Assembly: GCF_050627025.1 (NCBI RefSeq)
Contig: NZ_CP192473.1
Reading direction: 5' to 3' (one strand)
Length of the DNA stretch: 64,000 bases
From: Variovorax paradoxus_P
Lineage (GTDB): Bacteria > Pseudomonadota > Gammaproteobacteria > Burkholderiales > Burkholderiaceae_C
Shown: positions 9,487 to 16,794 of the stretch, piece after piece
Numbering within the stretch: the stretch's first letter is position 1
How the letters are laid out: each line of letters opens with the position of its first letter
Program-made: the position numbers and the translations under genes
The notes under the pieces: generated by a model
The model's input: only the letters and a program-made list of their open reading frames with translations
Database searches by the model: none
Told to the model about the DNA's origin: nothing

Positions 9487-9870
9487 ATGACCTCGCCCGC
9501 TCCGCTGAGCAGTGCCTCGGCCAGCCCGCAGGGCAGGCCGACGGTTCTGCAGCTGGCCTTTCGCGACAAGGCGGCGCTCGCCGTGGCTTACATCCCGTTC
9601 TTTTCCGAAGGTGGCGTCTTTGTCCCCACGACAAAGCCGTATCGCCTGGGCGACGAGGTCTTCGTGCTCCTGATGCTTCCCGAGGATCCTCAGCGATATC
9701 ACGTCGCGGGCAAGGTCGCATGGATCAACCCGCCCAGCGCAGCCGGAAGCCGAACGCCAGGGGTGGGGGTAAGATTTCCTTCGGACGACAAGTCGCGGCA
9801 GGTGAAGGAGCTGATCGAACACTCCATCGGTGCGCAACTGGCAGCCGATCGTACGAGTCAAACGATCTGA
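9487..9870 (+). CDS. pilZ: PilZ domain protein (type IV pilus PilZ)
   Basis: 127 aa. It matches PilZ in the strict sense: LQLAFRDKAAL near residue 21, AYIPFFSEGGVFVPT near 34, then the LGDEVFVLL and VAGKVAWI strands. It has no canonical RxxxR c-di-GMP-binding motif in front of the barrel, as in the classical pilus PilZ. Such proteins work in the cytoplasm with PilB and FimX-type partners in pilus assembly. It begins 19 bp after pilY1, so it is probably the last gene of the operon. pilZ usually lies next to holB in this group, so this placement is unusual and it may be a second copy. Confidence 0.8.
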   Translation: MTSPAPLSSASASPQGRPTVLQLAFRDKAALAVAYIPFFSEGGVFVPTTKPYRLGDEVFVLLMLPEDPQRYHVAGKVAWINPPSAAGSRTPGVGVRFPSDDKSRQVKELIEHSIGAQLAADRTSQTI

Positions 9871-10130
9871 AGCATGGGGAACGCGCAATCAGCGCGAGAT
9901 CCAGATCTCGACTTCGCTGCGATAGCGCTCTTCCATCTGGATCGAGGATTTCGCAAGCTGGCTTCGTCAGCCTTTGAGATGATGCCGGCCTCGGCCAGCC
10001 GGGCTAACCTGGGCTCACTCTGACGATGCAGCTGCCTCAACCAGATGCGCAACTGCTCATTGGCGCGACATCGATCCTCCATGGCCCAGAGCAGGAGCGT
10101 CGAGTGGAAATGTGACTTCTGCTCGCACAT
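9858..10130 (-). CDS. possible small helical hypothetical protein
   Basis: About 90 aa from an ATG at 10130 (MCEQKSHFHS). The residue pattern (WAMEDRCRANEQLRIWLRQL) could form amphipathic helices. It overlaps the 3' end of the PilZ gene on the other strand by 13 bp. I recognise no family; it may be a remnant or not coding. The rest of 9871-10475 contains no other convincing gene. Confidence 0.25.
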   Translation of the reverse strand: MCEQKSHFHSTLLLWAMEDRCRANEQLRIWLRQLHRQSEPRLARLAEAGIISKADEASLRNPRSRWKSAIAAKSRSGSRADCAFPMLQIV

Positions 10131-10387
10131 GTACTCGACCACGGCTCGCCCCGCGTCGCCGAAGCTCCGTGATGTCGAATCACAGTCGTTGTGTGGGGCG
10201 ATTGTCGTTGGCGCCAGTGGCATCCGGCCCGTTTTCGGGTCAGATGCCGGACAACGTTAGGCTTAACTAACCAATCGGCGAGTAGCAGATGATCGTTACA
10301 CGCAAGTTGGAAGCGCGCGTAAGGCCCCGAAAAGCTAGTAAGCACCTCGCCAGACGCTCCGTGCTACGAGGGTGGCGATCCGCTACT

Positions 10388-10442
10388 GCATCAGCATCAG
10401 CATCAGCATCAGCATCAGCATCAGCATCAGCATCAGCATCAG
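10388..10442. repeat. CATCAG hexanucleotide tandem repeat (about 9 copies)
   Basis: Perfect 6-bp tandem repeat of about 55 bp, ending 33 bp before the ATG of the exported protein at 10476. Because the unit is 6 bp, copy-number change would not shift a reading frame but would change promoter or leader spacing. It translates as Ser-Ala repeats on the plus strand and Leu-Met on the minus strand; neither looks like a real protein. Confidence 0.9.
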
Positions 10443-10475
10443 TTTGCATGAATAGACTGGCTGTAGGCTTTGCAT

Positions 10476-10940
10476 ATGCTGACTTTTCGAATCATCTTGG
10501 TCGCAGCCGCACTCGTTTGTACAGCAGCTCAGGCTCTCGAAAAGACGCCACCGGTTTCGCTCGAAGTCGTCGCGAGAGAAGACGTCCTGCATCTGCGACT
10601 CACTAACAACTCGGAGCGGCGCATCGGCATTTTCAAGGGCGCCTTGCCATGGGCAACGGGATTGATGGGAATCCGTTTGTACGGATTCGTTGGCCTCAGC
10701 AGGCCGCGTGAATTGGAGCAGCTTTTCTTACTCGGCCACAACTTAGATGTAATCGAAATTAGGGCGGCCGAGTCAATTGATGGCAGCGTAGATTTGAAAG
10801 GTGTCTTCCCGGACTTTTCGAGCCATTTCAAGAAAGAGCTGATCATGATTTTCTGGCGCTATAAACCAGTGACAGAAGAGCTGAAAGACATGCCAGTGCT
10901 TCATGGTCTTGTAGTGCTCAGCCCGGATGGGGTGCTTTGA
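10476..10940 (+). CDS. exported hypothetical protein
   Basis: 154 aa from the ATG at 10476. It has a clear Sec signal peptide (MLTFRIILVAAALVCTAAQA, cleavage after AQA at ~20). The mature part is about 130 residues with mixed alpha/beta character and no Cys. No known domain was recognised. The tandem hexanucleotide repeat sits just upstream and may lie in its promoter or leader. It is followed at a distance by two small overlapping genes in the same direction. Confidence 0.6.
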   Translation: MLTFRIILVAAALVCTAAQALEKTPPVSLEVVAREDVLHLRLTNNSERRIGIFKGALPWATGLMGIRLYGFVGLSRPRELEQLFLLGHNLDVIEIRAAESIDGSVDLKGVFPDFSSHFKKELIMIFWRYKPVTEELKDMPVLHGLVVLSPDGVL

Positions 10941-11059
10941 GGTGGGCACTTCGGAACACAACCCACACGGTGTGAGGTAGGACGTCGTTCTTGAAGGGGA
11001 CGCGGCAGCAGCTGCCCTCCGAACACGAGACTTAATTGCCAGGACAGATTGACCCAACC

Positions 11060-11428
11060 ATGAACAACGATACCGAGGAAGAGCATTCGTGGAATGCATC
11101 GATTGCAAAGAAGCTCGCTGGCGAGATCGTTCTAGTCGGACTTGCATACTTTGAAGTTGAAGCGGAAGAGCTGTTCGAGCAGCAGCAATTGTTTGGTCGG
11201 GGCATCTCTGCGATTAGGGGGACGAGGATACTTTTGTCCCTGGAGGGCCAAAGAACTGGAGAGCAGTATCGGCTCCCCCCCGATACACGATCATTTCAAG
11301 AAGCAGAGCCCGGTGAGTACCGGCTCAGATCCACAGGCGAGGTCGTTGTAAATCCGGACTTCACAGTGACCTTCTCGAAACGCAAGCAGGCTACGGCCTA
11401 CGGCAATGACGGAGTCAGTACTCAATGA
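11060..11428 (+). CDS. hypothetical protein coupled to a DUF6228 gene
   Basis: 122 aa from the ATG at 11060 (MNNDTEEEHSW); an upstream in-frame start at 11036 is less likely. Acidic, soluble, no signal or membrane segment. Its stop overlaps the next ATG in an ATGA arrangement, so the two genes are translationally coupled and probably work together. I do not recognise a family. Size and partner fit the small accessory or immunity-type genes common in this window (inference). Confidence 0.55.
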   Translation: MNNDTEEEHSWNASIAKKLAGEIVLVGLAYFEVEAEELFEQQQLFGRGISAIRGTRILLSLEGQRTGEQYRLPPDTRSFQEAEPGEYRLRSTGEVVVNPDFTVTFSKRKQATAYGNDGVSTQ

Positions 11429-11832
11429 CCACACTTGGCCTCAAGTCGCCGCACGATGGCTCCGTCCTTATGCTAAGCATCACTCGCTGGGCTGACACAG
11501 ATACAGAGTTTGAGGTCGCCGTTCGCACGCCTTGGTTCACCGGACGAGCACAAACATCCTGCTACCACAACGGCTCCCCAGTAGAAATGTTCTTAGCGAT
11601 GGCCCGCGATTGGCGTGGATGGACCGGGGAAAAGCAATGGCAAGACATCGAGGGCCAGGTCATCTTCATTGCAACTGCCGATGCGACCGGACATGTCGAG
11701 CTCATAGTTGAGCTTCGCAAGTCATTCGAGGGAAGTCTGCTGAGAGTTGTTATTCAGTATGAAGCCGGTCAACTTGAGGATATGGCGGAGGCGGTGGCGG
11801 GGCTTTTCGAAGCGCCGCAGCCTCGCATCTGA
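11425..11832 (+). CDS. DUF6228 family protein
   Basis: 135 aa. The sequence carries the pattern I associate with DUF6228: a central DWRGWTGEKQW motif near residue 63, a following ATADATGHVEL strand and a C-terminal YEAGQLEDMAEAV helix. The function of this family is unknown; it is small, cytoplasmic and often found among isolated accessory genes. It is coupled to the preceding gene by an ATGA overlap. Confidence 0.65.
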   Translation: MTTLGLKSPHDGSVLMLSITRWADTDTEFEVAVRTPWFTGRAQTSCYHNGSPVEMFLAMARDWRGWTGEKQWQDIEGQVIFIATADATGHVELIVELRKSFEGSLLRVVIQYEAGQLEDMAEAVAGLFEAPQPRI

Positions 11833-12430
11833 GCAAGCGCTTTAGTCGACCCACAACCAGACTTTCAGATGACGACGTCCAAGCGGGTACTCGTAAGTTC
11901 GTGCACTCTGCTGGTCGTGGGGTGGGACGAATCCAGAGCATGGTTTCCCGGCATGGCAGGCTACGTGGAACGAAGGTTCATGCGGGCGCATCTTCATCGC
12001 CAGCCTTGGATCGACGAATCTTCATAAAGTCCTCATGATCCAAAAACTTGAGACGCAAGTCTGTCACATTGACGGGCTATGCAGTTGTCCGCCACCACCG
12101 GAGCTTCCCGCTATTTGTGGGCGCGGTCGTGCCGGCATGCGTGAATGCACTGGGCCGAGCCAATTACTAAACGAATCCGAGCGCAGCGGCGTGCTGGGTG
12201 GGGCGGGCAGTAGGTTTCGCGCTTAAGACCGAGGACTGTCTGGCCCCAGGAGAATCCCAGAAGGCGCATTACCCACCATCGGGGGCTGGTCGAGCGGACA
12301 GCGAACTACTGCGCAGCGTGAGAAGGTTGGCGAGATTGTGTGGTCGTCCAATCCTGAGAGCGCTTCGATGGACGCGGCCGGGGACACATGCAATCAAATG
12401 GTTTGTACTTTCGACTTGGGGCGGTATGGT
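11833..12430. other. stretch without a recognisable gene
   Basis: About 600 bp. Only short overlapping ORFs on both strands with no recognisable residue pattern, no repeats of note and no RNA gene seen. It separates the DUF6228 gene from the phage-like leader relic. Confidence 0.5.
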
Positions 12431-12450
12431 CATGATGCAGACGTAGCGAA

Positions 12451-12563
12451 TGTTCCCAATGTTCCCAGTCGATCTAAGCTTGTTCTCAGGGCCATCGGGA
12501 ACACGCAAGACCAAGCCCCATGCGGGTTGGCGGGCGATTCACGAGTTTGTTCCCGGTGTTCCC
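12451..12563 (+). repeat. cluster of TGTTCCC direct repeats
   Basis: TGTTCCC occurs at 12451, 12460, 12548 and 12557, i.e. two pairs with the same 9-bp period, plus an inverted copy (GGGAACA) at 12497-12503. The cluster lies just upstream of a region that matches the terminase leader at 41 kb, so protein-binding sites linked to phage packaging or replication are a reasonable guess. Confidence 0.55.
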
Positions 12564-12621
12564 ACATAAAGGGTCCTGATCCCGACGCATCGACCATTGT
12601 GCCCGGCGTGGAAACGTGGCG

Positions 12622-12710
12622 GGTCCTCCCAGGAGGGTTTGGATACGGGTGATTCGATCCGCAGGGTCAGACTGTTCAGCAGCCTTCCTAAGGGGGTTAA
12701 GTGAAGATGG
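12622..12710 (+). other. phage terminase-leader (possible cos) relic
   Basis: This ~90 bp aligns with the reverse complement of 41095-41185, directly upstream of the Nu1-like gene. Shared blocks in order are CGGGTCCTCCC, ATACGGGTGATTCGA, GACTGTTCA and TCCTAAGGGGGTTAAGTGAAG. The last block contains the GTG start used by the Nu1 gene at 41 kb, but here the following codons do not keep a Nu1-like protein. In lambda-type phages cos lies just upstream of the small terminase gene. Confidence 0.6.
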
Positions 12711-12848
12711 CAGCGGTCGCCAGCTGTCTCACGCAACGCTGTCGGCGCCGCCCAGGCCTGAGGACAGACCGGAGGAGCTAGCCGCCGCTGCTGAAGCGGG
12801 GCGGAGCTACTGCGGCAGAATCCGCCATCCGGACTCTGGCACAGCTAC

Positions 12849-13514
12849 ATGAAGCGGCGTTCTACAACTCCTTGGAAGAAGAGCCGAACATATGGCGACC
12901 TGTACGGTGGCCGGGCTCGGCGGCGGTTTGCTGACAACATCTTCGCTCGCGCGCACTCGCTGCAGCGGCCCGCTGACGGGCAACATTTGCCTGTACTACT
13001 GCAGGACAACCCCTCGCGCGACTATGTGTTCCCGGTCAGCGTCGAAGAAGTCGCCGCCGCGCTGGAGTGCCTCCCTGCGCACCACCGCGAAGGCATCACT
13101 CATATCTGGCTGAGAAAGCGCGCTCGTCGCGAGTGCGGGCCTGACGCGTCACTGGCGGAATTCAGCTGTGGCAGTGGCGTGCGAGTTGTTGTGCTGTATG
13201 CCTGGCCCGCAGACGGTGCCCTGCAGCTCGGACGCCGGAAACCTCCACCTGGCGAGATCGCCCACTTCCTTCGTTACCAAGGCGTGCTGATCCAAAAGCG
13301 CGGGAATTGGGCGATTCATTTCGACACGGCAGCACTGCGCCGCTTCTATCTTGAGCACCTGCTATGCCACGAGGTCGGGCATCACGTCGATTGGTACGCC
13401 CGCCAATGGAGCAAGGCGAACTCCAAGGAAGTGGAGGCCGCCGCCGATCAATACGCCTACGCTTGGGGTCCGCTTGTCGGCGGGAAAATCGTTGACGCCG
13501 TTCCCTCGTCGTAG
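12849..13514 (+). CDS. hypothetical protein with an HExxH metallopeptidase motif
   Basis: 221 aa. The C-terminal third has HEVGHHVDWYARQW (near residue 180), an HExxH zinc-binding motif followed by an acidic helix (KEVEAAADQYAY) that could supply a third ligand, as in gluzincin/ImmA-like minimal proteases. The N-terminal region is basic and holds a beta-rich segment. There is no signal peptide, so a cytoplasmic protease is suggested. It lies alone beside phage relics; a phage or mobile-element origin is possible. Confidence 0.6.
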   Translation: MKRRSTTPWKKSRTYGDLYGGRARRRFADNIFARAHSLQRPADGQHLPVLLQDNPSRDYVFPVSVEEVAAALECLPAHHREGITHIWLRKRARRECGPDASLAEFSCGSGVRVVVLYAWPADGALQLGRRKPPPGEIAHFLRYQGVLIQKRGNWAIHFDTAALRRFYLEHLLCHEVGHHVDWYARQWSKANSKEVEAAADQYAYAWGPLVGGKIVDAVPSS

Positions 13515-13552
13515 TGGGCTACTCGTCCCGTTCCTTCAAGCACTCGCACGGA

Positions 13553-14125
13553 TCATCTCGCTAGCTCAACCTGCTGCTGCGCCCATATCTTCAGCGCAGC
13601 CGGATTCGCGTCTTCCCACGCCTTTGTGTACCGCGTGCGTGATTCGAACGTCTTCTGCAGTTCAATGAACCTCGGTTGCAAGCTCTCGACGTCTGCGACA
13701 AGCTGCCCAAACTCCGTCATCAGCACTTTGGTCGCAGGCTTCAGCTTGGTCGCTTCCGTCTCCCAACCCAGTTCCACAAACTCGATTTCCTTTGCGCCAG
13801 AACGCATGTAGCCCCATCTACCGTGGGCCAGTCTGTTCCGCTGCGCCTGCGCACGCCTCACGTCCCTGAACCACGCGGCAAACTCCTGAGCAACTCGGGG
13901 GTCGCTGTGGCCCCAGGTCTCAAGGGTGAGCAGCTGCAGGCTGCGTAGTCGCTGAGCGAAGTTGACGCCTCTCACTAGGAGGTCTTTGACGCTCTGGCCC
14001 CGATAGTCGCCCAGCCAAGCGATCTGCAGGCCGACAAAATGATCGAGCCGTGCATAAGCGTGAATGAGCCGCCCGAGAAGGCGGTGCATTTCGTCGTTTG
14101 CTGAGTCTTCTGAGACTGGCTTCAT
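13553..14125 (-). CDS. hypothetical protein, HEPN-like motif
   Basis: 190 aa from the ATG at 14125 (MKPVSEDSAND). Mostly alpha-helical, with AQRNRLAHGRW near residue 105, which has the R-N-x3-H spacing seen in HEPN/Cthe_2314-type helical proteins. Such proteins often act as ribonucleases or nucleotide-transferase partners, but no partner gene is adjacent here. It overlaps the 3' part of a doubtful ORF from 14768. No signal or membrane segment. Confidence 0.5.
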   Translation of the reverse strand: MKPVSEDSANDEMHRLLGRLIHAYARLDHFVGLQIAWLGDYRGQSVKDLLVRGVNFAQRLRSLQLLTLETWGHSDPRVAQEFAAWFRDVRRAQAQRNRLAHGRWGYMRSGAKEIEFVELGWETEATKLKPATKVLMTEFGQLVADVESLQPRFIELQKTFESRTRYTKAWEDANPAALKIWAQQQVELAR

Positions 14126-14768
14126 CTGGGTGGCCGGGCGCGTAGCAGGGCCACAAAGCATGCCATGGTGGCATCCGGTGTGGATCTATCGCCGCTCGTG
14201 GACCTTTAGAAGGGGCGAAAACACCTACCGGGTCACTCGTCTGTTTGCCCCCGAAGGCTTCGCCGCAGGGCTCGCCATTCAGAGAGGCGTGTGCCCCCAT
14301 CCGGAAATCGCTGCCCCCAAAAATGCCCCCGGATATCATCGGATGCCCCAGCACCTTGCTGCACTTTCGTGGAAGTGAAAAGCGGCCTCTGAGAGGGAAA
14401 AAAGACAAAAGGCTGGAAGCCTTTGAACGCTTCCAGCCTTTGAATTGGTCCCGCCGCGTGATATCGAATACGTACTGAAAATGATGAAACGGAACCTCGT
14501 AGTTGGGTGTCCTGAGAGACTGAGGTTGAGCCGACAGTGCCAGCTGCACTGGTCGAACCAAGCAGCTCGCATCGGCATACAGCGTCGCCTTCTCGTTCGT
14601 CCACCATTTGTCGCGGTAGAAAACGATCTCGTGCTCGGCGAATTCGCTCTCGCGGATGAATCGGCGCACGTCCGGGCCGAGGCTTCTCACCTTCTCGAAT
14701 CCGGAAAGCGAAGGCGAGGTCGCGAAAACGCCATCCAGCATCTTCCCGACCGACTTGTTGATGGACAT
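13920..14768 (-). CDS. hypothetical protein, 3' part probably not native
   Basis: From the ATG at 14768 (MSINKSVGKMLDG) about 100 codons look like a protein (SLGPDVRRFIRESEFAEHE, YRDKWWTNEKATLYAD). The frame then runs through a stem-loop at 14408-14441 and a cluster of TGCCCCC repeats, and finally overlaps the gene at 13553-14125 by 206 bp on the same strand. I think the original gene ends or was truncated near 14440 and the rest is read-through of inserted non-coding DNA. No family recognised. Confidence 0.35.
   Translation of the reverse strand: MSINKSVGKMLDGVFATSPSLSGFEKVRSLGPDVRRFIRESEFAEHEIVFYRDKWWTNEKATLYADASCLVRPVQLALSAQPQSLRTPNYEVPFHHFQYVFDITRRDQFKGWKRSKASSLLSFFPLRGRFSLPRKCSKVLGHPMISGGIFGGSDFRMGAHASLNGEPCGEAFGGKQTSDPVGVFAPSKGPRAAIDPHRMPPWHALWPCYAPGHPDEASLRRLSKRRNAPPSRAAHSRLCTARSFCRPADRLAGRLSGPERQRPPSERRQLRSATTQPAAAHP
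14246..14330. repeat. four copies of TGCCCCC, possible integrase arm-type sites
   Basis: TGCCCCC at 14246-14252, 14292-14298, 14312-14318 and 14324-14330, all in the same orientation within 85 bp. Clusters like this flank attachment sites of some tyrosine-integrase elements, but no integrase gene is present here. Confidence 0.4.
14408..14441 (-). terminator. perfect 12-bp stem-loop followed by T-rich sequence on the minus strand
   Basis: AAAGGCTGGAAG (14408-14419) pairs perfectly with CTTCCAGCCTTT (14430-14441) around a 10-nt loop. Read on the minus strand it is followed by a T-rich tract (TTGTCTTTTTT), which fits an intrinsic terminator for the gene starting at 14768. Confidence 0.55.
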
Positions 14769-14809
14769 ATGCTTTGCCTTGGACGCAGCGGCTCGATCCC
14801 ACGTCCTGA

Positions 14810-15664
14810 TCAAGCCAATTCGAGCGCTCTCGGTGTTGCCTCGGCGCTGATGGACAGCGACCGATCGATCAGAGTGTCTTCGCTCGCCGAGAGCTCGAAC
14901 CACCTGAGCTGATAGCCGCGCCGATAGATGGGTATCAGCTCGACGCCGTTGCCCTCGCAGAGGTTCAGTTTCCTGCGCAGATTGCTGATGCATACATCAA
15001 GAACCCTGCTTCGATGTGATTCGGCCTTGACCCCCCATACGGCCTCCAGCAAGATGCCTCGCTCGAGAACGCGGTTGGCGTTCTCGAAAAGAATGAGCGC
15101 TACTTCGAATTCCCTCGGTGTGAGCTTGGCTTCTTGCTCACGCACGAACGCCTTTCGACGCAGCACATTGAGCCGGTAAGCCCCGAACAGCCGTTCGTCC
15201 TGACGCCGCGGAGGCGGTGCGACCGCGGGCTTTGGCCGGGATAGCAAGCCGACCCAGCAGCCGAGTTCCATGTCCGTGACCGGAACCGTGGCGAAATTCA
15301 CTTCCACGCGACCCATGAACTGCTCCTTGGCCGTCACCAGCGCTTGGGCAAGCGTTGGCATTTGCGGCTCGGTGGCCAGCAGGATGACGGCAATCTCGGT
15401 TCGCGCGCACATGTCAAGCACCGCATGCCAATGCGGCAACGGCTGCAACGGCGTGAGCAGCAGGTCGAACTTGGCGCCCTCACGCGCGGCGATCAGGAAG
15501 TCCGTGACGTCGGCAAACGGCCGAACGAAATATCCGAGCCGGCGAAGCCGGCCGGGCAAAGCCGCGTCGCCGGTCTTTTCGCATCCGATGAGTGCGATCG
15601 TCGACGCAGTCACAGGGGTCGACGTTCTCGAACGCCGGCCGTATTTCGAAGCAGCGTCAATCAA
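14810..15664 (-). CDS. winged-helix (OmpR/PhoB-type) regulator with degenerate receiver-like domain
   Basis: 284 aa. Residues ~20-140 form an alpha/beta receiver-like domain, but the strand that should carry the phospho-acceptor reads FDLLLTPLQPL, without the usual Asp at that position, so phosphorylation is doubtful. Residues ~170-260 form an OmpR/PhoB-type winged helix (KLTPREFEVALILFENANRV, VLDVCISNLRRKL, PIYRRGYQL). It is a clear paralogue of the protein at 16795-17664, encoded on the other strand. The pair flanks the start of the Csu-like pilus locus and is likely to control it (inference). Confidence 0.8.
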   Translation of the reverse strand: MIDAASKYGRRSRTSTPVTASTIALIGCEKTGDAALPGRLRRLGYFVRPFADVTDFLIAAREGAKFDLLLTPLQPLPHWHAVLDMCARTEIAVILLATEPQMPTLAQALVTAKEQFMGRVEVNFATVPVTDMELGCWVGLLSRPKPAVAPPPRRQDERLFGAYRLNVLRRKAFVREQEAKLTPREFEVALILFENANRVLERGILLEAVWGVKAESHRSRVLDVCISNLRRKLNLCEGNGVELIPIYRRGYQLRWFELSASEDTLIDRSLSISAEATPRALELA

Positions 15665-15807
15665 TTCAAATCTCTAGGGTGATGTTGGTGATGACATTCT
15701 CCAGACAAGTGATTGATCTCGCGTCGTGCAGATGCAGGCTCGAAAGCCCCCTACCCACGCAGGATGTCCACCCGACACCGCAGCGTCAACAATCCAGTCC
15801 GAAACAG

Positions 15808-16248
15808 ATGGAAACGCTGCACATGTTCTTGGCACTTGGTCGCGCGAAGGAAGTCGCCAGAGGCGAGGAAGCCACGTACGACGAGGCGCTTGACGACGTA
15901 TCCGGCCGTCAGTGGTTCCGCAAGACCGCCCCGGCAGGCCCGAGGTCGATCGACGCCGCCGAATTGGCGAGCGTCGTGGAATTCGCAAGCCGGTCGAACC
16001 GCGTGTGTCCGAAGCCGGTGAGCTGGTCGCGCCTCTATGCGATGCTTCTCGCGGGTTCGGCCGATCGCTCGACGTCTCGGATACCGCCGCCCCCACCCAT
16101 CCACGGCACCGAATGGGCCATCACCTCATCGGCGATGAAGAAGATGTGGCTGCGTGACCACCTCGAGTGGGCGGACCGGGCGAGCATGCTCGGGCTCGCA
16201 TCGAGTTTCCTGCGAGAGATGCCCGAGAGCGATTGGTTTCTGGACTGA
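15808..16248 (+). CDS. hypothetical protein
   Basis: 146 aa from the ATG at 15808 (METLHMFLALGRAK). Longer in-frame starts exist but run into the divergent regulator gene. Soluble, with a proline-rich stretch (IPPPPPIHG) and a Trp-rich C-terminal helix ending SDWFLD. No recognised domain. It lies between the two paralogous regulators and is followed closely by a Sel1-repeat gene, so it may belong to the same signalling unit. Confidence 0.5.
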   Translation: METLHMFLALGRAKEVARGEEATYDEALDDVSGRQWFRKTAPAGPRSIDAAELASVVEFASRSNRVCPKPVSWSRLYAMLLAGSADRSTSRIPPPPPIHGTEWAITSSAMKKMWLRDHLEWADRASMLGLASSFLREMPESDWFLD

Positions 16249-16258
16249 GACGCGCTAC

Positions 16259-16738
16259 GTGGAACACGCACAAGCAATCACGCTCAACGCCGCCATCACG
16301 CTGACGGCGATGAGCCGACGGACACTGTGGCGCCGAGTCACACTCGGCCACATCGCAACCGTGGGGCACTCTGCTGCCAGCAAGGGGCGCACGATGCTGG
16401 CCCTGCGCGACGTGGTGACAGCGGCGACCGTTGAACTGGATGCAGAGGAAATCGCACTCGTTGTACGCGCCGACGAAGGGGATGCGCAAGCACAGGCTGA
16501 CGCCGGTGCGATGTTCTTCAACAAGGCGCAATACAAATCGGCGCTGTTCTGGCTGCAGAAGGCGGTTGTCCAAGGCAATGCGGACGCCATGCAATGGCTG
16601 GGAACCTGCTATGCGTCGGGCGCGGGTGTTGAGCGCGACGACAACCTGGCTGTCATGTGGATCGCCAAAGCAGCTTCCCTGGGCCATGTGATTGCGCGCG
16701 CGCAGATGGGTCGCGTGCTGCCGGCTCGCTCCTTGTAG
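16259..16738 (+). CDS. Sel1-repeat (TPR-like) protein
   Basis: 159 aa with the GTG start at 16259, 10 bp after the preceding stop; an ATG at 16310 is an alternative. The C-terminal half has Sel1-like repeats: KSALFWLQKAVVQGNADAM then LGTCYASGAGVERDDN and IAKAASLGHVIARAQMG. Sel1 proteins are helical-repeat scaffolds for protein interaction. There is no signal peptide, so a cytoplasmic adaptor is likely. It is followed by the second winged-helix regulator in the same direction. Confidence 0.7.
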   Translation: MEHAQAITLNAAITLTAMSRRTLWRRVTLGHIATVGHSAASKGRTMLALRDVVTAATVELDAEEIALVVRADEGDAQAQADAGAMFFNKAQYKSALFWLQKAVVQGNADAMQWLGTCYASGAGVERDDNLAVMWIAKAASLGHVIARAQMGRVLPARSL

Positions 16739-16794
16739 TGAATGAGATCACGATCCAAAATGACAAATCGAAAACTCAGTGCGGAGTTCGGGCC

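Noticed and set aside
6981..9569. 862-codon open frame on the strand opposite pilY1
   Set aside because: It is a shadow caused by high-GC codon use. Its residues are rich in R, V, G and H with no domain, while pilY1 on the other strand is a clear family member.
10219..10262. Hairpin plus GTTAGGC resembling an integron attC site
   Set aside because: The right-hand core looks suitable, but no matching left core (GCCTAAC type) was found at the expected distance and no other attC or integrase is present.
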